Source of the DNA: Marinosulfonomonas sp.
GTDB lineage: Bacteria > Pseudomonadota > Alphaproteobacteria > Rhodobacterales > Rhodobacteraceae
Length of the DNA stretch: 14,473 nucleotides
Assembly (NCBI GenBank): GCA_015494385.1
Contig: WGBJ01000114.1
Location: 1 to 14,473 of the forward strand
Reading direction: 5' to 3'
Shown here one piece after another: positions 1 to 8,051 of the stretch. A program made the translations under genes and the position numbers. The notes under the pieces are model-generated. The model searched no databases. It saw nothing but the letters and a program-made list of their open reading frames with translations, and was not told where the DNA came from. Within the stretch, counting starts at the first letter, position 1. Each line of letters begins with the position of its first letter.

Positions 1-1371
1 CTCTTTCATCATGCCAAAATCATCGCCGGGGGTCAGCTCGGTATCCTTGATGTTAAACTTGCGGTACTGGCTTTTGATATAGCCCTCCGGCCCCGCAACA
101 ATCATCGCGCCCACCGCGTGCGCGCCCTGAATATGCGAGTTGTCATAAACCTCGATCCTTTTGGGCGGTGCGTCCAGATCAAAGGCTTCGGCCAGCCCTT
201 TCAGCAACCGCGCCTGTGTTGCCGTTTCCGCCATCCGGCGGGCCAGACTTTCGCGGGCGTTGCGCGCGGCCCCCTCGACCAGTTCGGCCTTTTCACCGCG
301 TTTGGGCACGATGATTTCAACCTTGCGACCGGCCTTCTGGCTCAGGGCCTCTTGCATCAGGTCGTCGTTTTCAATCGGGTGGGACAGTAATATCTGGCGC
401 GGCGGCAGTTTGTTGTCATAGAACTGCCCAAGGAATGCCTCCAGCACCTCGCGTTCCTCGGCCCCTGCCCCCGTGCGTGGATAGAAATCCTTGTTCCCCC
501 AGTTCTGGTTGGCGCGGATAAAGAACACCTGCACGCAGGCCTGCCCGCCATCCATATGCAGCGCAATCACGTCCGCCTCGGCCACGGTTTGCGGGTTAAT
601 ACCCTGCACCTGCTGCACCTGGGTCAACGCCTTGATCCGGTCGCGCAGGGCGGCGGCGCGTTCAAATTCCAGCGCATCGCTGGCCTGTTGCATCTGTGCG
701 GCCAGTTCACCCTGAACCTTGGTCGATTTGCCGGACAAAAACTGTTCGGCATCCCGCACCAGATCGGCGTAATCGGATTCCGTGATCAACCCGACACACG
801 GACCCGAGCATCGCTTGATCTGATACAGCAGACAGGGCCGCGTGCGACCGGAAAACACCGAATCCGAGCAGTTGCGCAGCAGGAACACCTTTTGCAACTG
901 GTTCAGCACGCGGTTAACCGCGCCGGCGCTGGCGAAGGGGCCGAAATAGCTGCCGGCCTCGCCCTTGCGGCCACGGTGTTTCTTGATCTGGGCAAAGGGG
1001 TGGGTTTTGGCCAGCAGGATCGAGGGGAAACTTTTGTCATCGCGCAGCAGCACGTTGTAATAGGGTTTTAGCTGCTTGATCAGGTTCTGTTCCAGCAACA
1101 GCGCCTCGGTTTCCGTTTTGGTGGTCAGAAACATCATGCTGGCGGTTTGGTGGATCATTCGCGCAATCCGCACCGTATGCCCGCGCGGGTTGGCATAGTT
1201 CGAAACCCGTTTCTTCAGATGCCGCGCCTTGCCGACATACAGAACGCGCCCTTCGGCATCCAGCATCCGGTACACGCCGGGACTGCCGTCCAGCGTGTTC
1301 AGATAGCTGCGGATCAACGCATGCCCCGTCAAGGGCGCGTCTGCCGGTTTGTCGTCTGTCGCGTCGCTCAT
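1..1371 (-). CDS. uvrC: UvrABC excinuclease subunit C (partial, 3' end outside window)
   Basis: UvrC makes the 3' and 5' incisions at a lesion after UvrA/UvrB loading, in cytoplasmic nucleotide excision repair. From the ATG at 1371 the frame is open for 457 codons to the left edge; the family usually has about 610-630 residues, so the last part of the nuclease and the HhH domains are missing. An N-terminal GIY-YIG nuclease domain is visible (GVY at 32-34, YVGKA at 45-49). Cysteines 166, 178, 186 and 190 have the same 12/8/4 spacing as the reported Fe-S cluster ligands of E. coli UvrC (154, 166, 174, 178). A UVR (UvrB-binding) helix lies at about 217-250. The RNase H-like nuclease begins with YDNSH, where Asp410 matches the first catalytic Asp. 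The start is supported by a GGGGCG run 5' of ATG. It is transcribed away from the AT-rich structured gap at 1372-1659. The identification is firm. Confidence 0.97.
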   Translation of the reverse strand, partial: MSDATDDKPADAPLTGHALIRSYLNTLDGSPGVYRMLDAEGRVLYVGKARHLKKRVSNYANPRGHTVRIARMIHQTASMMFLTTKTETEALLLEQNLIKQLKPYYNVLLRDDKSFPSILLAKTHPFAQIKKHRGRKGEAGSYFGPFASAGAVNRVLNQLQKVFLLRNCSDSVFSGRTRPCLLYQIKRCSGPCVGLITESDYADLVRDAEQFLSGKSTKVQGELAAQMQQASDALEFERAAALRDRIKALTQVQQVQGINPQTVAEADVIALHMDGGQACVQVFFIRANQNWGNKDFYPRTGAGAEEREVLEAFLGQFYDNKLPPRQILLSHPIENDDLMQEALSQKAGRKVEIIVPKRGEKAELVEGAARNARESLARRMAETATQARLLKGLAEAFDLDAPPKRIEVYDNSHIQGAHAVGAMIVAGPEGYIKSQYRKFNIKDTELTPGDDFGMMKE

Positions 1372-1448
1372 CTGCGCCCCAAAGTGATTCCCGCCTGTGG
1401 CTGCAACCTTATCCGTTATCTGGCAAGAGAAAACATCTCCACCGGAAC

Positions 1449-1457
1449 TGTGGATAA
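1449..1457 (-). promoter_or_regulatory. Perfect DnaA box (TTATCCACA) upstream of uvrC
   Basis: The minus strand reads TTATCCACA, an exact match to the classical DnaA-box consensus TTATNCACA, 78 bases 5' of the uvrC start. A weaker relative (CTTTCCACA, plus strand, 1570-1578, two mismatches) lies about 120 bases away in the same AT-rich gap. Possible roles are DnaA-dependent regulation of uvrC or DnaA titration. With one perfect box and no replication genes nearby, an origin cannot be claimed. The motif is seen directly; the function is inferred. Confidence 0.5.
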
Positions 1458-1480
1458 GTTTGTAGGTAACTTTGCTCCAT

Positions 1481-1534
1481 CCCGAATTTTTCGTTTAATT
1501 CGGGCGATTTCGCCGAATTGCCTAATTTTTAGGC
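1481..1534. repeat. Cluster of overlapping inverted repeats in the uvrC leader region
   Basis: Segment A (CCCGAATT, 1481-1488) pairs perfectly with B (AATTCGGG, 1497-1504). B can instead pair with C (CCGAATT, 1513-1519), extended by CG/CG across an ATTT loop, so A-B and B-C exclude each other. A third perfect hairpin follows directly (GCCTAA-TTT-TTAGGC, 1520-1534). GGCGATTTC also occurs twice (1503-1511, 1532-1540). No T-tract follows any stem on either strand, so a standard intrinsic terminator is unlikely. On the minus strand this lies between the end of the SDR gene and the start of uvrC. It could be an RNA switch in the uvrC leader, a 3' end structure for the SDR transcript, or a protein-binding site. 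Confidence 0.55.
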
Positions 1535-1597
1535 GATTTCTTAAGTACTTGTTTTTGCATGATATTATTCTTTCCACAGGGCAAATTGTTGAATTCA

Positions 1598-1612
1598 TTA
1601 AGAAAATTCTAA
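1598..1612 (+). promoter_or_regulatory. Possible CtrA-type site (TTAA-N7-CTAA)
   Basis: TTAA, seven bases, then CTAA matches seven of the eight fixed positions of the alphaproteobacterial CtrA box TTAA-N7-TTAA. It lies in the AT-rich gap that also holds the DnaA box. A near-match of this kind is not rare in AT-rich DNA, so this is weak evidence. Confidence 0.2.
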
Positions 1613-1659
1613 CGGCAATGTGACCGATTGATCAAAAGTGCACAACTTAGGCCGACGGA

Positions 1660-2442
1660 TCACTCAACCCCAAGCACATCAGAGGTTTTCCATGCCAGAT
1701 TCTGCCCGCCATCCACACACAAAAGCTGCCCCGTCACCGCCGGAGCATCCAGAAAATAGCCAAGTGCTGCAGTAATATCTTCCGGATGTGCACCACGCCC
1801 CAGCGGCACATTGGCACGCTGGTTGCTAAAGTGGTCCTCGGATTGACGTGCGCCGCGCAATGTTGGGCCCGGACCGATCGCATTGACGCGAATATCGGGG
1901 GCCAGCGCCTGTGCGGCGGTCTGGGTGAAGGCCCACAGACCCATTTTGGCAATCGTGTAGGTCATGAATTCGGGTGTCAGTTTGCGCACCCGCTGATCCA
2001 GCATATTCACCACCAGCGCAGAGGATAGTGGCTCGCCGTTTTCGTCCAGCGTTGCCTTTGGGGCCTGTGCGGCGAAACACTGGGTCAGCACGAACGGTGC
2101 CCGCAGGTTTGATCCGATATGCCGGTCCCAACTTTCGCGTGTCGCGGTTTGCAGCGTGTCGTATTCAAAGATCGAGGCATTGTTCACCAGACAGTCAATC
2201 GCCCCGCCCAGACCATCGACAGCACGGCCAATCAGCGGCTGAACCTCGCGTTCTTCCAGTAGGTCGGCTTGCAGGGCAACGGCCTGTTGGCCCATGGCCT
2301 GTATCTGCGCCACAACTTCGTTTGCGTCTTTTTCGGAACTGGCGTAATGCACCGCAACGTCATAGCCGCGCCCCGCCAGATAGAGCGCCATTGCACGCCC
2401 CAGCCGGATGCCTGCCCCCGTTACCAATGCACGTTTTGTCAT
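1660..2442 (-). CDS. SDR-family oxidoreductase, pteridine reductase / FolM-like
   Basis: This is a 260-residue, single-domain NAD(P)(H)-dependent short-chain dehydrogenase, probably cytoplasmic. The nucleotide-binding loop reads TGAGIRLG (residues 8-15) with Arg13, matching the TGxxxRxG signature of pteridine reductases (PTR1, FolM) rather than the usual TGxxxGxG. NNAS is at 87-90. The catalytic YxxxK is Tyr162/Lys166. The usual catalytic Ser is replaced by Asp149 in an NMLD motif 13 residues before Tyr162, the same spacing as Asp181/Tyr194 of Leishmania PTR1. The likely reaction is therefore reduction of dihydropterin or dihydromonapterin, but the substrate is not proven. A strong Shine-Dalgarno (GGAGG) precedes the ATG. 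It follows the antiporter gene by 12 bases and is the last gene of the run; the connection to the antiporter is probably only co-transcription. SDR membership is certain and the pteridine assignment moderately so. Confidence 0.88.
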   Translation of the reverse strand: MTKRALVTGAGIRLGRAMALYLAGRGYDVAVHYASSEKDANEVVAQIQAMGQQAVALQADLLEEREVQPLIGRAVDGLGGAIDCLVNNASIFEYDTLQTATRESWDRHIGSNLRAPFVLTQCFAAQAPKATLDENGEPLSSALVVNMLDQRVRKLTPEFMTYTIAKMGLWAFTQTAAQALAPDIRVNAIGPGPTLRGARQSEDHFSNQRANVPLGRGAHPEDITAALGYFLDAPAVTGQLLCVDGGQNLAWKTSDVLGVE

Positions 2443-2454
2443 GCCGCCTCCGGA

Positions 2455-3414
2455 TTAAACCAAGATGACCACAACATAGGCCGCATAAGCCGCCGATAAA
2501 AGCACGCCCCAGCCTTTGGTGATGTTCTGTTTGAAAAAGACAAACGGGATCAACAGCGCCGATGATGCCAGCATCACCCACAGATCAAACCGCAAGATAC
2601 CGTCCGCCACCGGAATATCGCCAACGAAACTGGCGATACCGATGATTGCCAGCAGGTTGAACATGTTCGATCCGATGACATTGCCCAGCGCCACATCCGC
2701 CTGCCTGCGAATGGCCGCCATTACGGTTGTTGCCAGTTCGGGCAATGAGGTGCCCACGGCCACCAGCGTCAGCCCGATCACCGTGTCGCTAACCCCGTAG
2801 TCGGTGGCGATATTCACCGCCCCTTCGACCAACAGGTTGGCCCCCAGCGGCAGGCCAATCAGGCCCAGCACCATAAACACCCCGATTTGCCACCACGGCA
2901 TATCCAGATCGGCACCTTCGATTTCTTCCAGATCGTCCGCAGTCAAACAGGCGATTTTGCTTTCGCGCCGGTGCGAGCGGGCCTCGAGAAACGAATCCGA
3001 CAGCACAAAGCCAAGGGCCGCCAGCAGCACAACACCGTGAATCCACGTTATCGGGCCAAGGAAACACATGGCGATAAACAGCAGGGTTGCGAACATCATG
3101 AACAGGTAATTCTTGCGCGTGTCACATTCCGAGGTATGGAAGGTGGCAATCAGCGCCGGCAAGCCCAGCACCAGCAGCACATTGGCGGTATTGGACCCCA
3201 CCACATTGCCCAGCGCCAACCCCGGCGCGCCATCGTGGATCGCCTGTATCGCAATCAACAGTTCAGGGGCCGAGGTGCCAAAGGCCACAATCGTCAGGCT
3301 GACAATCAGCGCAGGCACGCCCAGCCGCAAACTCAGGTTCACCGCCCCTTTGACCAGCGCATCCCCTGCAAGCAACAAAATAACCAGCCCAAGGCCGGCA
3401 TACACCCAATCCAT
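2455..3414 (-). CDS. Calcium/sodium antiporter, CaCA superfamily (YrbG-like)
   Basis: This 319-residue inner-membrane cation exchanger probably extrudes Ca2+ in exchange for Na+. It shows the two inverted alpha-repeats of the family. The first has GTSAPE at 46-51 and GNVVGSN at 69-75; the second has GTSLPE at 221-226 and GNVIGSN at 244-250. The Glu in each GTSxPE and the Asn in each GNxxGSN are the ion-binding positions known for the superfamily. About ten hydrophobic segments are split into two halves by an acidic hydrophilic loop (about 147-172). Its length matches bacterial YrbG-type members. The ATG at 3414 follows the stop of the 55-residue gene by three bases, with AAGGG inside the upstream stop region as the likely ribosome binding site, so translation is probably coupled. 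The family call is firm; ion specificity (Ca2+/Na+ versus Ca2+/H+) is not readable. Confidence 0.95.
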   Translation of the reverse strand: MDWVYAGLGLVILLLAGDALVKGAVNLSLRLGVPALIVSLTIVAFGTSAPELLIAIQAIHDGAPGLALGNVVGSNTANVLLVLGLPALIATFHTSECDTRKNYLFMMFATLLFIAMCFLGPITWIHGVVLLAALGFVLSDSFLEARSHRRESKIACLTADDLEEIEGADLDMPWWQIGVFMVLGLIGLPLGANLLVEGAVNIATDYGVSDTVIGLTLVAVGTSLPELATTVMAAIRRQADVALGNVIGSNMFNLLAIIGIASFVGDIPVADGILRFDLWVMLASSALLIPFVFFKQNITKGWGVLLSAAYAAYVVVILV

Positions 3415-3417
3415 TCT

Positions 3418-3585
3418 TTAACCCTTGTTCTTTCGCTTGCAGACACAAGGCCCGCTGCCGATCCGGTAACGCCCGCAGTTGGGACATTTACGGCTTTCCA
3501 GTTTGGCCTGTCCGGGGAAGCGCAAGCGACCGAACATCGCCAGAACCAGCATCCCGATCAAAAACAGGCTGACAACTTTAACCAT
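3418..3585 (-). CDS. 55-residue membrane-anchored zinc-ribbon-like protein
   Basis: This short open frame sits exactly between its neighbours: its start is 3 bases after the S49 gene and its stop 3 bases before the antiporter. The protein begins with one hydrophobic helix (about residues 4-18, VVSLFLIGMLVLAMF), then a basic stretch (GRLRFPGQAKLESRK). It ends in a four-cysteine knuckle: CPNC at 34-37 and CVC at 47-49, with the GRYRIGSG turn between, followed by a lysine-rich tail. The second knuckle is CxC rather than CxxC. This fits a tiny zinc ribbon held on the inner face of the cytoplasmic membrane. I think similar small proteins occur in other Rhodobacteraceae, but no function is known to me. 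No strong Shine-Dalgarno is visible, which fits coupling to the peptidase gene upstream. Confidence 0.8.
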   Translation of the reverse strand: MVKVVSLFLIGMLVLAMFGRLRFPGQAKLESRKCPNCGRYRIGSGPCVCKRKNKG

Positions 3586-3588
3586 ATT

Positions 3589-4386
3589 CTAAAGCCCAAA
3601 CCGCGCGAAATGCGCGCGTTCCTCTATTCCGTCCAGCGCATCGCCCACAATGCGCGCGCCAAACCGTTGCAAGATCGACCGCTTCACCCCGTAACGGGCA
3701 AAACGCACCTTCTTGCCATAGCGTTCTTTCATCACCGGCACCAGATGCCCGATGCCATCAATCAGCCCGACATCCTGTGCCCCGCGCCCGACCCAGATTT
3801 CACCGGTGAACAAATCCTTGTCCTCGGGCAGTTTTCCGGCGCGTCGTGTGGTGATCTGGGATTTGAAATTCTGGTGGATCTGCTCCAGCATCACCTTCAG
3901 CCGTTTCACATCCGCCGGTTTTTCCGGCTGGAACGGGTCCAGCATGGATTTCGATTTACCGGCAGTATAAACGCGGCGCTCAACCCCGTGGCGGTTGATA
4001 AATTCGTTCAGGCCGAACCCCATGGAAATTACGCCGATCGACCCGATGATCGAGCTTTCATCCGCGATAATCTCGTCCGCCGCACTGGCCAGCCAATAGC
4101 CACCCGAAGCCGCCACATCCTCGACAAAGGCCACCACAGGAATTTTCTTTTCCTCGGCCAGTCGCCGGATGCGTGCTGCGATCAATGATGATTGCACGGG
4201 CGAGCCACCGGGCGAATTGATCAACAGCGCCACGGCCTTGGGTTTGCCGCGCTTGAAGGCCTTTTCAATCACGGGGGCCAACAGTTCATCATTCAGTGAT
4301 CCGCGCCCGCCAGCGGCAATCGCACCAGACAGGCGGATCACGGCGACAACGGGGTCGGATTTTATAAAGGGGATCCAGCGTTTCAT
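3589..4386 (-). CDS. S49-family serine peptidase (SppA/SohB-like)
   Basis: Peptidases of this family (signal peptide peptidase A, SohB) use a Ser-Lys dyad and digest leftover signal peptides or membrane-protein fragments. The 265-residue protein shows SPGG at 58-61, the nucleophile Ser94 in VAASGGYW, a GSIGV motif at 115-119, and the general base Lys146 in TAGKSKSMLDPF. The Ser-Lys spacing of 52 is the same as in Bacillus SppA (147/199). It is a single-domain short form, about half the size of E. coli SppA. No clear signal peptide or TM helix is seen, so it is likely cytoplasmic or peripheral. The ATG at 4386 (MKRWIPF) was chosen; the frame extends upstream to a TTG at 4434 and an ATG at 4410, but those residues do not look like family sequence. 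It is the first gene of the tight four-gene run. Confidence 0.93.
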   Translation of the reverse strand: MKRWIPFIKSDPVVAVIRLSGAIAAGGRGSLNDELLAPVIEKAFKRGKPKAVALLINSPGGSPVQSSLIAARIRRLAEEKKIPVVAFVEDVAASGGYWLASAADEIIADESSIIGSIGVISMGFGLNEFINRHGVERRVYTAGKSKSMLDPFQPEKPADVKRLKVMLEQIHQNFKSQITTRRAGKLPEDKDLFTGEIWVGRGAQDVGLIDGIGHLVPVMKERYGKKVRFARYGVKRSILQRFGARIVGDALDGIEERAHFARFGL

Positions 4387-4456
4387 ATGGTAGGATGTAG
4401 AGTGCCGCATGGGTGCAAACAAGGTCGCGACCAAAATCAGCCGTTAGTGTTGCCAT

Positions 4457-5944
4457 TTAATAACCCATCGCCCCTTTGACGGCCCTCTTCCACGCGCCGT
4501 ATTTTGCATCGCGCACGTCCTTGTCCATTGCCGGTTGAAAGCGCCGCTCCAGCGCCCAGCCACGGGCGAATTCGTCCTGCTGCGGGTAAACGCCCGCCTT
4601 CATTCCGGCAATCCATGCCACCCCCAATGCCGTGGTTTCCAGCACTGTCGGTCGATCCACCTGTGCGCCCAGAATGTCGGACAAAAACTGCATGGTCCAG
4701 TCGCTGGCACTCATGCCACCATCCACCCGCAACACCGCTTCGCCACCTGCGCCCTGCCAGTCGGCCTGCATCGCTTCCAGCAAATCGCGGGTCTGGTAGC
4801 CAACACTTTCCAGCGCCGCACGGGCCAGTTCGGCCGGTCCTGTACCACGGGTCAAGCCAAACACCGCCCCGCGACATTCCGCATCCCAGTAAGGCGCGCC
4901 AAGGCCGGTAAAGGCGGGCACCAGAACCACATTCTGCCCCGCGTCCGCCGCCTGTGCCAACGCCTGTGTTTCGCTGGCATCTTTGATGATCCCCAGCCCG
5001 TCGCGCAGCCATTGCACCGCCGCACCGGCAATGAAGATCGAGCCCTCCAGCGCATAGGTGGTGACCCCGCCGAATTGATAGGCAATGGTGCCCAGCAAAC
5101 GGTTCTGGCTGCTGACCAGCGTTTGCCCCGTGTTCAACAGGGCAAAACATCCGGTGCCATAGGTGGATTTCATCATGCCGGGTGCAAAACACGCCTGCCC
5201 CACAGTCGCCGCCTGCTGATCCCCCGCAACCCCGCGAATAGGGATCGGGGTGCCGAACAGATCGGCGGTGGTTTCACCAAAATCCCCGTCGCAATCGCGC
5301 ACCTCGGGCAGCATGGACAGGGGGATGTCCAGCAGGGCGCAGATTTCCTTGTCCCAATGCCCGTCGCGGATATTATAAAGCAAGGTTCGCGCCGCGTTGG
5401 TGGCGTCGGTCGCATGAACCGCGCCGCCGGTCAGGCGCCAGATCAAATAGCAATCAACGGTGCCAAACAGCAGATCGCCTGCTTCGGCCTTGGCGCGGGC
5501 CCCTTCGACGTTATCCAGCAGCCACTTTACCTTGGTGCCGGAAAAATACGGATCCAGCAGAAGGCCGGTTTTACGGGTGATTTCACCCTCGTGCCCGGCT
5601 GCCTTTAGCGCCTCGCAAATCGGCGCGGTGCGGCGGTCCTGCCAGACGATGGCATTGTGGATGGAAACGCCGGTTTTCCGGTCCCAGACGATGGTGGTTT
5701 CGCGCTGGTTGGTGATGCCGATAGCGGCAATATCACCGGCAGATGCACCCGCCTGCCCCATCGCATCGCGGGCGGTCCGAACCATGGTTTGCCACAGGTC
5801 TTCGGGGTCATGTTCCACCCAGCCCGATTGCGGGAAATACTGGGTGAATTCCTGCTGGGCCGTGGCCGCAACCTTTAGATCGCCATCAAACAATATCGTG
5901 CGCGAAGATGTGGTGCCTTGGTCGATTGCCATCACATAGGTCAT
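4457..5944 (-). CDS. glpK: Glycerol kinase
   Basis: Glycerol kinase phosphorylates glycerol to sn-glycerol 3-phosphate with ATP, the entry step of glycerol catabolism and phospholipid precursor supply. The 495 residues (E. coli enzyme about 501) carry the FGGY-kinase landmarks: DQGTTSSR at 8-15, [11 protein letters not shown] at 41-51, [10 protein letters not shown] at 79-88, WQDRRT at 101-106, and the catalytic-base region GDQQAA with Asp242. The ATP site STYGTGCF is at 260-267, with TGLGAPYWD and DGGMSASDW further on. The start at 5944 ([10 protein letters not shown]) is preceded by AAGGGGGA at good spacing; an in-frame extension to 6031 runs back through the ccrM terminator and is not real. 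No glpF, glpD or glpR is in the window. A perfect inverted repeat upstream (5973-6001) is a candidate operator. The next gene starts 70 bases downstream with no terminator between, so read-through into the peptidase run is possible. Confidence 0.97.
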   Translation of the reverse strand: MTYVMAIDQGTTSSRTILFDGDLKVAATAQQEFTQYFPQSGWVEHDPEDLWQTMVRTARDAMGQAGASAGDIAAIGITNQRETTIVWDRKTGVSIHNAIVWQDRRTAPICEALKAAGHEGEITRKTGLLLDPYFSGTKVKWLLDNVEGARAKAEAGDLLFGTVDCYLIWRLTGGAVHATDATNAARTLLYNIRDGHWDKEICALLDIPLSMLPEVRDCDGDFGETTADLFGTPIPIRGVAGDQQAATVGQACFAPGMMKSTYGTGCFALLNTGQTLVSSQNRLLGTIAYQFGGVTTYALEGSIFIAGAAVQWLRDGLGIIKDASETQALAQAADAGQNVVLVPAFTGLGAPYWDAECRGAVFGLTRGTGPAELARAALESVGYQTRDLLEAMQADWQGAGGEAVLRVDGGMSASDWTMQFLSDILGAQVDRPTVLETTALGVAWIAGMKAGVYPQQDEFARGWALERRFQPAMDKDVRDAKYGAWKRAVKGAMGY

Positions 5945-5972
5945 AAGATTTCCCCCTTGTTGTCCGGTAGAG

Positions 5973-6001
5973 TGTTGTGCAAATCGCGCGCCCGCACAAC
6001 A
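5973..6001. promoter_or_regulatory. Perfect inverted repeat upstream of glpK, candidate operator
   Basis: TGTTGTGC (5973-5980) and GCACAACA (5994-6001) are perfect 8-base inverted arms separated by 13 bases, so half-site centres are 21 bases (two helical turns) apart. The repeat sits 29 bases 5' of the glpK start codon and abuts the T-tract of the ccrM terminator. This spacing fits a dimeric repressor or activator binding one DNA face. No regulator gene is adjacent. It does not resemble the E. coli GlpR operator by eye. Confidence 0.45.
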
Positions 6002-6028
6002 AAAAACCCCGCCGAGGGCACGGCGGGG
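6001..6028 (-). terminator. Intrinsic terminator of ccrM
   Basis: On the minus strand an 8-bp perfect GC stem (CCCCGCCG / CGGCGGGG) with a 6-base loop is followed directly by TTTTTT. It lies 57-84 bases past the ccrM stop codon and before glpK, so glpK needs its own promoter. Confidence 0.9.
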
Positions 6029-6084
6029 CAAGTTAGTGCTCTGTAGTCAGGCCACAGGCACCGGCGGTATTCGTTTGAAACAGA

Positions 6085-7209
<1,125 letters not shown>

Positions 7210-7217
7210 CTACAGTT

Positions 7218-7231
7218 GCGCATTTTTGCGC
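7218..7231. repeat. Small hairpin in the ccrM leader
   Basis: GCGCA and TGCGC are perfect inverted arms around a TTTT loop, 18-31 bases 5' of the ccrM start codon. The minus-strand mRNA could fold here just upstream of the ribosome binding site. The role is unknown. Confidence 0.35.
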
Positions 7232-7251
7232 TTGTTGTTGAGGCCTAGGAT

Positions 7252-7290
7252 GAGTCATTGGCGATTCGCCGTCAATTTCTTTTTTGAATC
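7252..7290 (-). promoter_or_regulatory. Three GANTC sites upstream of ccrM
   Basis: GAGTC (7252-7256), GATTC (7263-7267) and GAATC (7286-7290) lie within 39 bases, 52-90 bases 5' of ccrM, where chance predicts about one per 256 bases. The middle site is the centre of a perfect palindrome, GGCGATTCGCC (7260-7270). GANTC is the substrate of CcrM itself, and in Caulobacter methylation of such sites controls ccrM transcription. A weak sigma-70-like pair on the minus strand (TTGACG at 7275-7270, CATCCT at 7252-7247, 17-base spacer) would place the middle site in the spacer. I see no convincing CtrA box here. Confidence 0.6.
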
Positions 7291-7312
7291 AAGAGGTTAG
7301 AAAATTCTCTTG

Positions 7313-7927
7313 CTACAACATCTTGTATACGGGTTTGAACGAACGTCTATGGTGTGGGGTCACCCCAAGTTTTTGTAGTGACTCTAAATGCACAGCTGTG
7401 GGGTATCCGGCGTTCTTTTCCCAGCCATAGCCGGGATACTGTTGCGCCAAATCCACCATGATGCGATCGCGCACTGTTTTGGCCATGATCGAAGCGGCGG
7501 CAATCGACACGGATTTGCCATCGCCTTTGACAACGGCCTGTGCGGAAATGGTCAGACCCTTGGGGATCAGGTTGCCGTCGATCAGAACGTGGTCGGGGGT
7601 TTTGGGTAATCCGGCCACCGCGCGTTCCATTGCCAGATGCGAGGCACGCAGGATGTTCAGCTCGTCAATCTCGGCAACAGTGGCGTGGGCAACCGATACG
7701 GTGGCGCAGTCCAGCAGCATATCATACAGCGCCTCGCGGCGTTTGGCCGTCAGCTTTTTGGAATCGTTCAGACCGGCGGGGATGTTCTGCGGGTCCAGAA
7801 TGACGGCGGCAGCGGTGACGGGGCCACAAAGCGGGCCGCGGCCGACTTCGTCAACGCCGGCAATCAGGGTGTGACCGGCATCAATCGCGGATTGTTCTAT
7901 GGTGAAATCTGGGGCTGGTTTTGTCAT
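7313..7927 (-). CDS. rnhB: Ribonuclease HII
   Basis: RNase HII cleaves the RNA strand of RNA-DNA hybrids and removes single ribonucleotides from DNA in the cytoplasm. The 204-residue protein has the opening motif [13 protein letters not shown] with Asp26 and Glu27, then LIDGN with Asp117, and VVKGD with Asp136. These match the DEDD active site of E. coli (16, 17, 108, 126). [13 protein letters not shown] (142-154) is the conserved helix after the active site, and [12 protein letters not shown] lies near the end. The start at 7927 (MTKPAPDF) gives the family's usual length; an in-frame extension to 8029 would run back through the terminator at 7965-7999 and is rejected. Only about 37 bases separate that terminator from the start codon, so its promoter must be compact or depend on read-through. 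ccrM follows after 112 bases. Confidence 0.97.
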   Translation of the reverse strand: MTKPAPDFTIEQSAIDAGHTLIAGVDEVGRGPLCGPVTAAAVILDPQNIPAGLNDSKKLTAKRREALYDMLLDCATVSVAHATVAEIDELNILRASHLAMERAVAGLPKTPDHVLIDGNLIPKGLTISAQAVVKGDGKSVSIAAASIMAKTVRDRIMVDLAQQYPGYGWEKNAGYPTAVHLESLQKLGVTPHHRRSFKPVYKML

Positions 7928-7964
7928 ATGCCCAAAAAGCCCAGAACCATCCCCCATGCAAGAG

Positions 7965-7999
7965 AAAAGGGCGGGGAGCCTTTTTCGGCTCTCCCGCCC
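7965..7999 (-). terminator. Intrinsic terminator downstream of the small secreted four-Cys protein gene
   Basis: On the minus strand GGGCGGGAGAGCC pairs with GGCTCCCCGCCC (one bulged base) around a GAAAAA loop and is followed by TTTTCTCTT. It lies between the stop at 8052 and rnhB. Confidence 0.85.
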
Positions 8000-8051
8000 C
8001 AAAGGTGCGAGGACGCAACAAAATCGCACCTTTTACCCGAAGGTATCGGGG

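Noticed and set aside
1372..1659. Replication origin
   Set aside because: Only one perfect DnaA box and one weak one were found, with no neighbouring replication or partition genes; kept only as a regulatory observation.
2887..4188. 433-codon plus-strand frame across the antiporter, small gene and S49 gene
   Set aside because: It spans three well-supported minus-strand genes, is low in hydrophobic order, and has the His/Gln/Arg-rich make-up typical of an antisense shadow.
4387..4434. N-terminal extension of the S49 peptidase from the TTG at 4434
   Set aside because: The extra 16 residues have no ribosome site, begin with a rare start codon and do not look like family sequence.
4535..5608. 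357-codon plus-strand frame opposite glpK
   Set aside because: It is an antisense shadow of a clear glycerol kinase; its composition is unlike a folded protein.
5945..6031. N-terminal extension of glycerol kinase
   Set aside because: It would translate through the ccrM terminator, while the ATG at 5944 has a strong Shine-Dalgarno and begins at the expected family position.
7290..7312. Inverted repeat CAAGAG/CTCTTG just after the rnhB stop as a terminator
   Set aside because: The stem is only 6 bp, AT-rich, with an 11-base loop and no T-tract on the minus strand; rnhB-ccrM read-through seems possible.
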